Notes under the pieces: model-generated
Database searches by the model: none
The model's input: the letters and a program-made list of their open reading frames with translations, nothing else
What the model was told of the DNA's origin: nothing
NCBI GenBank assembly: GCA_018384065.1
Contig: JAHAYL010000036.1
Coordinates: 1-64,000, forward strand
DNA from: Oxalobacter sp.
GTDB taxonomy: Bacteria; Pseudomonadota; Gammaproteobacteria; Burkholderiales; Burkholderiaceae_D
Reading direction: 5' to 3'
Length of the DNA: 64,000 nt
Part shown: positions 52,298-60,846 of the stretch, piece after piece
Numbering within the stretch: the stretch's first letter is position 1
Layout: each line of letters begins with the position of its first letter
Translations under genes and position numbers: made by a program

Positions 52298-53845
52298 TCA
52301 GGCATCTGATGGCTCAATCCGTGTGATTTTGACGGTTTCAATACGCTGGTCAACCATCTGCACCACCTCAAAGCGGAAACCATGATATTCAAAAGCCTGT
52401 CCAACAACCGGAACAGTTCCCAAGTGGTCCAGGATCAGACCGTTCAAGGTTGAATATTCCTGGCTGCCGTCCACTAGACCGTCGGTCTCCAAAGCATGTT
52501 CAATGCTGTACAGGTCTGTCGAACCATCGATTTCCCAGGTCCCGTCACTGATTTCCTTGATTTTAAGGGAATCATCCTCATCCGGGAAATCACCGGCGAT
52601 GACTTCAAGTACATCAATATGCGTGACCAATCCCTCAATAGAGCCGTATTCATCAACAACCAATCCTACCTGCCCACGTTTAGACTTGAACAGGTCAATC
52701 GCCTGAAGGACTTCAACCGATTCAGGGATTACCACGGCATCGTGGATGCTGTCAGGCTGGATTTTTCCATAGAGATGGAGGTCATCGATGATATTCTGTG
52801 CTTTCGCAATGCCCTTGACGCTGTCCAGTTTTCCATCACAGACAGGGTAGTAGCTGTGGGAGATTTTCCTGAGCTGGTCCAAGAGGAGCTCAGGTTTTTT
52901 TGTCATATCCACCCAGACAATATCGTGCCTGGGGGTCATGATGGAGCGGATGGTCCTTTCGCCAAGTGTCAGGACACCGGATACCATGTCACGCTCTTTC
53001 TCTCCAAATGCCGACCTGTCTTCAATGATTGATTGAGCTTCAGGGGACAGTTCGGCAACCTCAGATTTGCCACCCAACAGGAAAAGGACAGCATTGGCAG
53101 TCCGCTCCCTGAGCGGGATTTTTGCCATCTGCTTTTTCATCTTGTACTGGCCGACCTGATTGAAGAACTCAATCATGACGGAGAAACCGATGGCTGCATA
53201 CAGGTAACCTTTCGGAATCTCGAAGCTGAAGCTTTCGGCAATCAGGGAAACACCAATCATCAGAAGGAAAGCCAGGCACAGGATGACGACCGTCTTATGG
53301 GCGTTGACGAAATCAGTGATTGGCTTCTGCATCCACATCATGATGATGACGGCGATGACAATGGCTGCCATCATCACAGGCAGGTGGGATGCGATACCGA
53401 CAGCTGTGACAACAGAGTCCAAGGAGAAGACAATATCCAGCACGATGATCTGTGCAACAACAACCCAGAAACCGGGAACGACTTTCTTCTGGGTGCTCTC
53501 GTGGTGGACAGTACCCTCAAGACGCTCATGCAATTCAGATGTCGCCTTGTAAAGCAGGAAACCGCCTCCGATGAAGAGGATGATGTCCCTGCCTGAGAAC
53601 GGGTGTGAAAAAAGGGTGAAAAGGGGTTGGGTCAATGTGACCAACCATGACAGGGTGCACAGCATGGCAATCCGGACAAACATTGCCATACCAAGCCCTG
53701 TGACACGGGCTTTGTTCTGTTGGTGTTTAGGAAGCTTGCCTGCCAGAATTGCAATGAACACCAGGTTATCAATCCCCAAGACGATTTCCAGGATGGTCAG
53801 GGTAACCAGTGAAATCCATGCAGCGGGGTCAAATAGCCATTCCAT
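52298..53845 (-). CDS. TerC-family membrane protein with CBS and CorC domains, copy 1
   Basis: The 515-residue protein joins a TerC membrane domain to a CBS pair (SIMTPRHDIVWVDM; GLVVDEYGSIEGLVTHIDVLE, in parts) and a CorC_HlyC domain (STLNGLILDHLGTVPVVGQ). The TerC part has seven helices starting MEWLFDPAAWISLVTLT and the metal-site motifs EIVLGIDNLVFIAI and FSLDSVVTAVG. E. coli YoaE and YegH have this design. TerC proteins are linked to Mn export at the membrane and metal loading of secreted proteins. No ribosome binding site is evident, but the upstream promoter-like box is shared with copy 2. Confidence 0.9.
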   Translation of the reverse strand: MEWLFDPAAWISLVTLTILEIVLGIDNLVFIAILAGKLPKHQQNKARVTGLGMAMFVRIAMLCTLSWLVTLTQPLFTLFSHPFSGRDIILFIGGGFLLYKATSELHERLEGTVHHESTQKKVVPGFWVVVAQIIVLDIVFSLDSVVTAVGIASHLPVMMAAIVIAVIIMMWMQKPITDFVNAHKTVVILCLAFLLMIGVSLIAESFSFEIPKGYLYAAIGFSVMIEFFNQVGQYKMKKQMAKIPLRERTANAVLFLLGGKSEVAELSPEAQSIIEDRSAFGEKERDMVSGVLTLGERTIRSIMTPRHDIVWVDMTKKPELLLDQLRKISHSYYPVCDGKLDSVKGIAKAQNIIDDLHLYGKIQPDSIHDAVVIPESVEVLQAIDLFKSKRGQVGLVVDEYGSIEGLVTHIDVLEVIAGDFPDEDDSLKIKEISDGTWEIDGSTDLYSIEHALETDGLVDGSQEYSTLNGLILDHLGTVPVVGQAFEYHGFRFEVVQMVDQRIETVKITRIEPSDA

Positions 53846-53875
53846 AAATGTGTTTCATGAGTTATTGACTTTGCA

Positions 53876-53884
53876 ATTATCGCA
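53876..53884 (-). promoter_or_regulatory. Extended -10 box before TerC copy 1
   Basis: On the minus strand TGC GATAAT (53884-53876) follows a T-rich run. The same TTTTTGCGATAAT string stands at the same place before copy 2 (55610-55602). It would give a short leader of about 25 bases. Confidence 0.5.
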
Positions 53885-54009
53885 AAAAAGTGGATGGTGC
53901 AATAATACCGGCAGCTGAATCCTGCACAATACGATGCTTGAGAACAGGATTGGACTGGCTGGTCTTGCCAGGACATTGGATGTTCCAGCATAGGTGATTG
54001 AATCAGGAT

Positions 54010-55569
54010 TCAAGCATCTGGTGTTTCAATCCGTGTAATCTTGACAGTTCCGATACGTTGACCATCCATCTGAACCACCTCGAACCTGAAACCGTCATAT
54101 TCAAAAGATTGCCCCACAACAGGGACTGTGCCAAGCCGTTCCAGAATCAGACCGTTCAAGGTTGAGTATTCTTGGTTGTCATCTACCAGACCATCGGTTT
54201 CCAACGTGTGTTCGACACTGTAAAGGTCTGTTGAGCCATCGATTTCCCAGACACCATCTTTAATTTCCTTGACTTCAAGAGCCTCATCTTCACCCGGAAA
54301 TTCGCCAGCAATGGCTTCCAGGATATCAATCGGGGTGACCAAGCCTTCAATGGAACCGTACTCATCAACGACTAAGCCGATTTGAGCACGTTCGGTCTTG
54401 AAAAGCTCCATAATCTGCAGCACACCAGTCGATTCAGGTACAACAACCGCATCATGCAGTGTGCCCTGTTGGATTTTCCCATGCTGGTGCAGGTCATTGA
54501 GGATATCCTGTGCACGGGCAATTCCCCGGACACTGTCGAGTTTGGCTTCACAGATAGGGTAATGGCTATGGGGATTTTCTTGGATGTACTTCAGGGAGGT
54601 TTCCGGACTGTCTGCCATATCGACCCAGGCAATATCATTCCTGGGTGTCATGATCGATCGGATATTGCGTTCCCCCAATGTCAGGACACCTGAAACCATA
54701 TCACGTTCTGTTTCTCCGAAAACAGTCTTGCTTTGCTGGACTGACGGGGTCTCAGCAGACATTATGTCAGGCACTTGCGTATTGCCACCCAGAAGATAGA
54801 GGATGGCATTGGCCGTGCGGTCCCTGAACGGGATCTTAGCCATCTTTTCCATGTTTTTCTTCAACCGGTACTTGCCCAACTGGTTGAAGCACTCAATCAT
54901 GACCGAGAAGCAGATTGCGGCATAGAGGTAGCTTTCTGGGATTTGGAAACCCAAGCTTTCGGCAATAAGGGAGAAACCAACCATCAAGAGGAACGCCAGG
55001 CACAGGATGACAACCGTTTTATGCGAGTTCACAAATCTCGTAATCGGTTTCTGCATCCAGATCATGATAATCACCGAAATGACGATACCTAACATCATCA
55101 CGGCCAGGTACCGTGCAATACCCACGGCGGTGACTACGGAATCCAAGGAAAAAATAACATCCAACACAACAATCTGGATGAGCACCACACCGAAACTTGG
55201 AATGACTTTTTTTTGTCCATCATCATGAAGGACAGAGCCCTCCAAACGTTCATGTAATTCCATAGTCACCTTATAGAGCAAGAAAGCCCCCCCTGTAAAA
55301 AGGATGATGTCCCTGCCTGAAAACGGGTGGTTGAAAAGTACAAACAGTGGTTCAGTGAGTGTGGCCAGCCATGAGAGGAAACACAGCAGCACCAACCGGA
55401 TGCACATGGCGATAATAAGACCCGTGACACGTGCTTTGTTCTGTTGATGCTGGGGGAGCCTGTTGGCTAAGATGGCAATAAAGACAAGGTTGTCAATTCC
55501 TAGGACGACTTCCAGGAAAGTCAAGGTAACCAGTGAGACCCAAGCGGAAGGATCAGACAGCCATTCCAT
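54010..55569 (-). CDS. TerC-family membrane protein with CBS and CorC domains, copy 2
   Basis: The 519-residue protein is a close paralogue of the gene that follows it (copy 1). It has the same domain order: TerC membrane part with EVVLGIDNLVFIAI and FSLDSVVTAVG, CBS pair with SIMTPRNDIAWVDM and LVVDEYGSIEGLVTPIDILE (in parts), and CorC end STLNGLILERLGTVPVVGQ. Most differences lie in the cytoplasmic linker near residues 240-280. The 164-base gap and the repeated promoter element suggest separate transcription of two duplicated genes. As in copy 1, no Shine-Dalgarno is evident. Confidence 0.9.
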   Translation of the reverse strand: MEWLSDPSAWVSLVTLTFLEVVLGIDNLVFIAILANRLPQHQQNKARVTGLIIAMCIRLVLLCFLSWLATLTEPLFVLFNHPFSGRDIILFTGGAFLLYKVTMELHERLEGSVLHDDGQKKVIPSFGVVLIQIVVLDVIFSLDSVVTAVGIARYLAVMMLGIVISVIIMIWMQKPITRFVNSHKTVVILCLAFLLMVGFSLIAESLGFQIPESYLYAAICFSVMIECFNQLGKYRLKKNMEKMAKIPFRDRTANAILYLLGGNTQVPDIMSAETPSVQQSKTVFGETERDMVSGVLTLGERNIRSIMTPRNDIAWVDMADSPETSLKYIQENPHSHYPICEAKLDSVRGIARAQDILNDLHQHGKIQQGTLHDAVVVPESTGVLQIMELFKTERAQIGLVVDEYGSIEGLVTPIDILEAIAGEFPGEDEALEVKEIKDGVWEIDGSTDLYSVEHTLETDGLVDDNQEYSTLNGLILERLGTVPVVGQSFEYDGFRFEVVQMDGQRIGTVKITRIETPDA

Positions 55570-55893
55570 AAACGTCTATCAAGAAGAGTGATTGAATTAA
55601 GATTATCGCAAAAAGAAAGACATCCTGCCTAGTCAGTTTAAAAGGCCGTTCTGGTCCTTTGCCTGATTGATGGAGCCTGGCAGTCTGACTCCATCCGATA
55701 CCAGTATCAGGACGGCTTGACTGGGTACGAAGGGAAGGTCTGCGCAACCGTCTTTTCAATTGCCGCTATGAAGGCTGCCGAAACAGGAGCCATAACTTTT
55801 CAGTGATGAAACAATCACAAAATTGGAATTTGACTGATGGACAATCATAGCATAGCCTCTGTTTCAGAGATTTCTTTCAGGTCAAAGGGGATT
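55570..55893. other. Region between TerC copy 2 and the Gfo/Idh gene
   Basis: This divergent intergenic region holds the TerC promoter-like box at 55602-55610 and the leader of the plus-strand oxidoreductase gene. An in-frame upstream ATG at 55837 could lengthen that protein by 19 residues. No other element was recognised. Confidence 0.5.
55602..55610 (-). promoter_or_regulatory. Extended -10 box before TerC copy 2
   Basis: TGC GATAAT on the minus strand (55610-55602), preceded by a T-rich run, matches the element before copy 1. Its conservation between the duplicated genes, while flanking bases differ, supports a role in transcription. Confidence 0.5.
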
Positions 55894-56991
55894 ATGGAAA
55901 AGAGAAAAATCAGGGTAGGTATTATCGGATTGCAGCCAAAACGGAGTTGGGCGGCTGTGGCGCATCTGCCTGGACTACGGAGACTGTCGGACAAGTTCGA
56001 GATTGTCGGCGTTGCCAACAGACGTTATGAAAGCACACTTGCAGCAGCCAGGGAATGCAAAATTCCACAAGCCTTCAAGAGTGTGGCGGAACTTGTCCAG
56101 TCACCCGATATCGACCTGGTGACCGTGACAGTCAGGGTACCGAACCATAAGGAAGTCCTTGAACAGGCACTTGCAGCAGGAAAGGCGATTTATTGTGAAT
56201 GGCCGTTGGCTGTTGATTTTGCCGAAGCGGAAAGGCTGGTGGAAATGGCGAAGCAGAAAGGCGTCAGGACATTCATTGGCACACAGGTGATTGCCAATCC
56301 GCAGCTTGCGCTGATCCGTAAGGTCCTGTCTGAAGGAAAAATCGGTAGGGTACTCAGCCATTCATTGATTGGTTACGGCCGCATCAACGGTGCCGAAATC
56401 ACTGATGAGGCGACAGAACGCTATCTGCTGGACAAGACAACAGGCGCAACGATGCTGACGATTTCTGTCATGCATACATTGGTTGCATTGCAGTATGTGA
56501 GCGGGAAGATCAACAGCTTCAATTCACTATTGGCAACAGCAAGACCGCAGATATATTCCAGGGAACGTCAGGGTTATGTACCGATGACAGCCGCCGATGA
56601 AGCCGGTATGCAGGGATTCCTGGCAGATGGCAGCGTCTTCTCGCTGCATTACAGTGGTGGGATGCCTTATGATGATAAAGGTTTTCTTTGGGAAATCATC
56701 GGTTCAGAAGGGACATTGCGGATTTCCGCCTTGTCTGGCGCTGTCCAGATTGAAAACCTGAAAATCACACTCTGCCGCAAAGGGGAAACCGCCTTTTCAG
56801 AGATAACCGTATCAGAACAATCATTGACAGGTTTCGGTCAGGATTTCATTGCCGGCAATCTCCATCGGATGTATGTAGGTGTCTGGCAGGATATACGTAC
56901 AGGGTCACACATGGTTCCTGATTTTTCCGATGCGCTGGAACTGCATCGGACACTTGACCGGATCAAGGCAACAGCATTGAGGAAAGCCTGA
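55894..56991 (+). CDS. Gfo/Idh/MocA-family oxidoreductase, Gal80-like
   Basis: The 365-residue protein has an N-terminal NAD(P)-binding Rossmann fold (RVGIIGLQPKRSWA, residues 7-20). Its C-terminal substrate domain contains TGATMLTISVMHTLVAL. In the usual EKP motif the lysine is replaced: CEWPLA, W103. That exchange is typical of the Gal80-like branch, in which the protein may sense rather than convert a sugar-type ligand. The ATG at 55894 has AAAGGGG just upstream and starts directly before the fold. A small SDR gene follows at 33 bases. Confidence 0.87.
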   Translation: MEKRKIRVGIIGLQPKRSWAAVAHLPGLRRLSDKFEIVGVANRRYESTLAAARECKIPQAFKSVAELVQSPDIDLVTVTVRVPNHKEVLEQALAAGKAIYCEWPLAVDFAEAERLVEMAKQKGVRTFIGTQVIANPQLALIRKVLSEGKIGRVLSHSLIGYGRINGAEITDEATERYLLDKTTGATMLTISVMHTLVALQYVSGKINSFNSLLATARPQIYSRERQGYVPMTAADEAGMQGFLADGSVFSLHYSGGMPYDDKGFLWEIIGSEGTLRISALSGAVQIENLKITLCRKGETAFSEITVSEQSLTGFGQDFIAGNLHRMYVGVWQDIRTGSHMVPDFSDALELHRTLDRIKATALRKA

Positions 56992-57024
56992 TTCAGTGGC
57001 TTGAACAAGGAAAGGAAGAACGGT

Positions 57025-57675
57025 ATGGGCAGGAAATTGGCGGTTATTGTCGGGGCAGGGCCTGGAATGGGGGAAAGCCTTGCAAAAGAATTCGGCAGCC
57101 ACGGATACCGGATAGTCTTGGTTTCAAGGAACCAAGGCAGGTTGGATGCCTTGAGGACCTCTGTCGAAAAAGCCGGGGTTGAGTGCTATACCCAGGTTGC
57201 AGATGCATCAGATGTCTCTTCACTGGACAATGCATTCACACAGATCAGGGAAAAATACGGCGCTGTGGAACTGTTGGTCTATAACGCTTTCATCCTGTCG
57301 CAGGATACGCCGACATCGCTGGACAATGAAGACCTGATGCATCATTTCCAAGTTGATGTGGCAAGCGCCCTCTATTGCGCGAAAAAAGTCCTGCCTGATA
57401 TGCTGGCGGAAAAGACAGGTGGAATCCTGATAACCGGCGGTGGTTTTGCCTTGTATCCTAACGCGCAATATACTTGTATCTCTGTCAATAAAGCAGCCCT
57501 CCGGGCATTGGCTATGGTGCTTCATGACGAACTCAAGGAAAAAGGCATCTATGTCGGCACCGTGACCATCATGGGAGAAATCAAGCCTGGCACGCATTTT
57601 GACCCAGCAGACATCGCAGCAAAATATTGGGAACTCTATACCAAAAAAGATGCTGTTGAATACCTGTTCCTATAG
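57025..57675 (+). CDS. Short-chain dehydrogenase-like protein, atypical
   Basis: The 216-residue protein has a cofactor motif GAGPGMGESLAKEFG and the LVYNAF strand, but the catalytic region reads YTCISVNKAAL. The lysine is present without the tyrosine four residues before it; a tyrosine lies seven before. The C-terminal part is shorter than in classical SDRs (250). It is found with the Gal80-like gene and may form an operon with it. GGAAG precedes the ATG at 57025; a TTG at 57001 would add eight residues. Function is unknown. Confidence 0.8.
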   Translation: MGRKLAVIVGAGPGMGESLAKEFGSHGYRIVLVSRNQGRLDALRTSVEKAGVECYTQVADASDVSSLDNAFTQIREKYGAVELLVYNAFILSQDTPTSLDNEDLMHHFQVDVASALYCAKKVLPDMLAEKTGGILITGGGFALYPNAQYTCISVNKAALRALAMVLHDELKEKGIYVGTVTIMGEIKPGTHFDPADIAAKYWELYTKKDAVEYLFL

Positions 57676-57721
57676 AATAGCCACCTCAGGCAATATAAGA
57701 GAACCCTTGATGTTTGTTTGA

Positions 57722-58726
57722 ATGGCTGACCAAGAAAAACCAACAGGTTACAGAAACCGTAAGACTTCTGTTGCGCCCATGCTCGATTGGACTGACAGGC
57801 ACTGCCGGTATTTCCACCGGCTGATCAGCCGTCATACCTGGCTGTATACCGAGATGGTGACAACCGGGGCATTGATACATGGTGATGCCGCCCGGCATCT
57901 GGATTTCAGCGAGGAAGAGCATCCTGTCGCCCTGCAGCTGGGTGGAAGTGACCCACAGGAACTGGCCGTCTGCGCGAAGCTGGGCGAAAAATGGGGGTAT
58001 GACGAAATCAACCTCAACTGTGGCTGTCCCTCTGAACGGGTTCAGAAAGGTGCTTTTGGAGCCTGTCTGATGAAGGAATCATCTTTGGTGGCTCAGTGTG
58101 TGAAAGCCATGCAGGATGCGGTTTCCATTGATGTGTCAGTCAAGCATCGGATTGGTGTGGATGATATCCATGCCTATGGGTTTGTCCGGGATTTCATGGG
58201 TGAACTGGTCGAGGCGGGTTGCCGTATTTTCATCGTCCATGCCCGGAATGCCATCCTGAAAGGATTGTCTCCAAAGGAAAACCGGGATATTCCACCATTG
58301 CACTATGAAACGGTCCATCAGCTGAAAAAGGATTTCCCTGACTGCCAGGTCATCCTGAATGGGGGCATTGAGACACCTGAACAGGTTGCTGGGCAGCTCG
58401 AACAGGTTGATGGTGTCATGATTGGCAGGGCAGCTTACCATTATCCCTACCGGATGGCTTCGTTTGATGCCCGTTTTTATGGCGATGATGCACCGGTCAG
58501 GACACCTGCACAGGTTGTCGAGGCGATGATTCCCTATATCGACCGCCAGCTGTCGCTTTATGGTGCAAAGGGACTGCGTCTTCAGGGCATCACCCGGCAT
58601 ATGCTTGGGTTGATGACAGGAATGCCGGGCGCAAGGCGTTTCCGTCAGATCCTGTCGGATGCTTCCAGGCTGTCAGCCAATGATTCTGCCATCCTGCTTG
58701 AGGCCTTACAGGCAGTCCGTTTCTGA
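57722..58726 (+). CDS. dusA: tRNA-dihydrouridine synthase A
   Basis: The 334-residue FMN enzyme reduces uridine in the D-loop of tRNA (positions 20/20a). It has SVAPMLDWTDRHCR, the DusA block YTEMVTTGALIHGD, EINLNCGCPSERVQKGAFGACLM (in parts) with the catalytic cysteine C115, FIVHARNAILKGLSPKENR (in parts) and GVMIGRAAYHYPY. The length is normal. No ribosome binding site is evident before the ATG. Confidence 0.95.
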   Translation: MADQEKPTGYRNRKTSVAPMLDWTDRHCRYFHRLISRHTWLYTEMVTTGALIHGDAARHLDFSEEEHPVALQLGGSDPQELAVCAKLGEKWGYDEINLNCGCPSERVQKGAFGACLMKESSLVAQCVKAMQDAVSIDVSVKHRIGVDDIHAYGFVRDFMGELVEAGCRIFIVHARNAILKGLSPKENRDIPPLHYETVHQLKKDFPDCQVILNGGIETPEQVAGQLEQVDGVMIGRAAYHYPYRMASFDARFYGDDAPVRTPAQVVEAMIPYIDRQLSLYGAKGLRLQGITRHMLGLMTGMPGARRFRQILSDASRLSANDSAILLEALQAVRF

Positions 58727-58799
58727 TTCAGGCTTTGATGCCTTGAATATTGGTGCCTGAAGCATCACAATGGACAGGAACATCTGAAACAGGTCTGCC

Positions 58800-59282
58800 A
58801 TGAAAGAAAAAATCTCCAAGACAAATGCTGCAAGGATGCTGGACAAGGCAAAAATCGCCTACCGGCTGATTCCTTACCATGTTGATGAAGAAGACCTTTC
58901 TGCCACCCATGTGGCGGAAAGTCTCGGACAGGACATTGAACAGGTTTTCAAGACATTGGTCCTGCATGGTGACAGAACCGGACACCTTGTCTGCGTTGTG
59001 CCCGGAAACCATGAGATTGACCTGAAGAAAGCTGCCAAGGTATCCGGCAACAAGCGGTGCGAGATGATTGCCGTCAAGGAACTCTTCCCATTGACAGGAT
59101 ACATAAGGGGAGGGTGTTCACCGCTTGGAATGAAGAAAAAGTTCCCGACATATATCCATACCACACTGGAGAACTTTGAGAAAATCTATGTCAGTGCGGG
59201 GCTGCGCGGGCTTCAGATTGAAATCGCGCCCAAAGACCTTGTGGAAGCCTCAAACGCTGTCCTGGCGGACCTGACGGCATGA
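58800..59282 (+). CDS. ybaK: Cys-tRNA(Pro)/Cys-tRNA(Cys) deacylase YbaK
   Basis: The 160-residue editing enzyme removes cysteine wrongly joined to tRNA-Pro. It has the family pattern KTNAARMLDKAKIAY, VFKTLVLHGD, VVPGNHEIDLKKAAK and GYIRGGCSPLGMKKKFPTYI (in parts). The length equals E. coli YbaK (159). It follows dusA by 73 bases, and both act on tRNA. A weak ribosome binding site is present. Confidence 0.93.
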   Translation: MKEKISKTNAARMLDKAKIAYRLIPYHVDEEDLSATHVAESLGQDIEQVFKTLVLHGDRTGHLVCVVPGNHEIDLKKAAKVSGNKRCEMIAVKELFPLTGYIRGGCSPLGMKKKFPTYIHTTLENFEKIYVSAGLRGLQIEIAPKDLVEASNAVLADLTA

Positions 59283-59384
59283 CAGTACCCATGCATCGGA
59301 TGGAATCGGTGTTCTTACAACAGAAAACGGGGGAAATTTTTCCAGTTGTATGAAAATAGGATAATTATTTCATGTCTGGGCATT

Positions 59385-59390
59385 TATAAT
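59385..59390 (+). promoter_or_regulatory. Possible -10 box before the OmpH-like gene
   Basis: A perfect TATAAT lies 94 bases before the start of the OmpH/Skp-like gene in an AT-rich stretch of the 200-base gap after ybaK. No convincing -35 box was seen. Confidence 0.35.
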
Positions 59391-59483
59391 GTCTGGAGGA
59401 AGGGCAGGGCTCTCTCTATGCAATGAGTGGCTGTCCATGCCCGTCTGACTTGTTCAAAGCTATTTGATGGGAGATCTGACGAC

Positions 59484-60002
59484 ATGGATCGTAAAAGTTG
59501 GATTGTTACATTGGCATCTGCAACAGCATTGCTTTCTGCTGTTGGCTACTTTGCATTCAGGAAATACCGTGCTTGGAAAAGAACGCCGATTGCCGTACTG
59601 GATGTCGATGCGGTCGTTGCCCGCTCGTTGCCAGGACGTGCCGCTGCACAATACCTGAGAACGGCGAAAAACATCCTTGAACGCAATATAGATGAGGTCA
59701 GGAAACAGTATTCAGAGCGGGAAAACACCCCTGAAGCCGTCAAAGCCATCAAACAGGCAGAAGCGTTTGCCCAACAGCAGACATTGATATACCAGCGCAA
59801 GCTGGATGAGGAAATCCAGAAAACCATCGAACAGGCTGTCCGTGTCTGGCTGGCTGCCCATAAGAATGTCACCGCTGTCGTGCCCACAGACAAAACCCTG
59901 GGATACAACGAATCTTCAGACATCACCAATGACATCATGGCAGAAATCCGATGGTATAAGCCTTCTTTCCCACCGATGCCCCGTCCAAGAGGCGCTTCAT
60001 AA
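59484..60002 (+). CDS. Membrane-anchored OmpH/Skp-like protein
   Basis: The 172-residue protein has an N-terminal membrane segment (about 6-24) without a clear cleavage site. A domain like the OmpH/Skp periplasmic chaperone family follows: TPIAVLDVDAVVARSLPG (in parts), then a long charged coiled-coil region of about residues 55-120, and NESSDITNDIMAEI near the end. In Skp the helices form tentacles that hold unfolded outer-membrane proteins. This one stays anchored, so the role is uncertain. GGGAG precedes the ATG by 11 bases. It ends at a terminator. Confidence 0.7.
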   Translation: MDRKSWIVTLASATALLSAVGYFAFRKYRAWKRTPIAVLDVDAVVARSLPGRAAAQYLRTAKNILERNIDEVRKQYSERENTPEAVKAIKQAEAFAQQQTLIYQRKLDEEIQKTIEQAVRVWLAAHKNVTAVVPTDKTLGYNESSDITNDIMAEIRWYKPSFPPMPRPRGAS

Positions 60003-60024
60003 CCTATTGCCCCGGCAACACCGC

Positions 60025-60060
60025 CTTCCCTGTTTCATGATGGAGCAGGGAAGTTTTTTT
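60025..60060 (+). terminator. Intrinsic terminator after the OmpH-like gene
   Basis: CTTCCCTG (60025-60032) pairs with CAGGGAAG (60046-60053), followed by seven T residues. Confidence 0.9.
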
Positions 60061-60215
60061 AGGGCAAAAAGCAACACCCCCATCAAATCGGATGGATTCC
60101 CTTATAAATCCGCATCCGTCTATTTGAAAAGGGGAATGCTGCTGATAAACTTGCGTCTGTCCTGATGTGGCGACAAGCCCATGACCTGAATATGAAAAAC
60201 TAGGAGTAACTATCA

Positions 60216-60749
60216 ATGAATATCTGGCACGACCTTTCTGCTGACCGCGTCAAACCCAATGATTTCACTGCTGTCATCGAAATTGCAAAAGGTTCCAAAG
60301 TCAAATACGAACTCGACAAAGATACCGGCATGATTGTCATGGACCGCATCCTGCACACTTCCACCCAGTATCCAGCCAACTATGGTTTCATTCCAAAGAC
60401 CTATGCCGATGACGGCGATCCACTGGATGTCCTGCTGATCTGTTCTGAAAACCTGATGCCGAACACCTTGGTCCGCTGCTTCCCGATCGGTGTCATCATG
60501 ATGGAAGATGGCGGGGACAAGGACGAAAAAATCATTGCACTGCCATTCGGTGACCCTGTCTACAACGGCTACAAGGAACTCAGCGACATCCCTGAACATA
60601 TCGTAAAGGAAATGGCACATTTCTTCTCCGTCTATAAAGCCCTTGAAGGCAAGAAGACCCTGATTGAAGGAGTCAAGGACCGTAAAGCCGCTGAAGAAAT
60701 CATCACAGCATGCATCGAGAAATACAACAAGGCGTTCCCTGCCAAGTAA
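60216..60749 (+). CDS. ppa: Inorganic pyrophosphatase
   Basis: The 177-residue family I enzyme hydrolyses pyrophosphate, driving biosynthesis. It has YPANYGFIPKTYADDGDPLDVLL (in parts) with the metal-binding aspartates of DGDPLD, and KDRKAAEEII near the end. The length equals E. coli Ppa (176). The ribosome binding site is GGAG nine bases upstream. It is a single gene with a terminator after it. Confidence 0.97.
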   Translation: MNIWHDLSADRVKPNDFTAVIEIAKGSKVKYELDKDTGMIVMDRILHTSTQYPANYGFIPKTYADDGDPLDVLLICSENLMPNTLVRCFPIGVIMMEDGGDKDEKIIALPFGDPVYNGYKELSDIPEHIVKEMAHFFSVYKALEGKKTLIEGVKDRKAAEEIITACIEKYNKAFPAK

Positions 60750-60773
60750 TTGCAGGCGTCAATTGAACTGAAG

Positions 60774-60808
60774 ACAGGAAATCCTTCAAAGGGGTTTCCT
60801 GTTTTTTT
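60774..60808 (+). terminator. Intrinsic terminator of ppa
   Basis: An 11-bp stem (60774-60784 with 60792-60802, one G-U pair) with a seven-base loop is followed by a run of T to 60808. Confidence 0.92.
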
Positions 60809-60846
60809 CTGGAATCACCGGAAAACATCATATCGGGCACCCAGGC

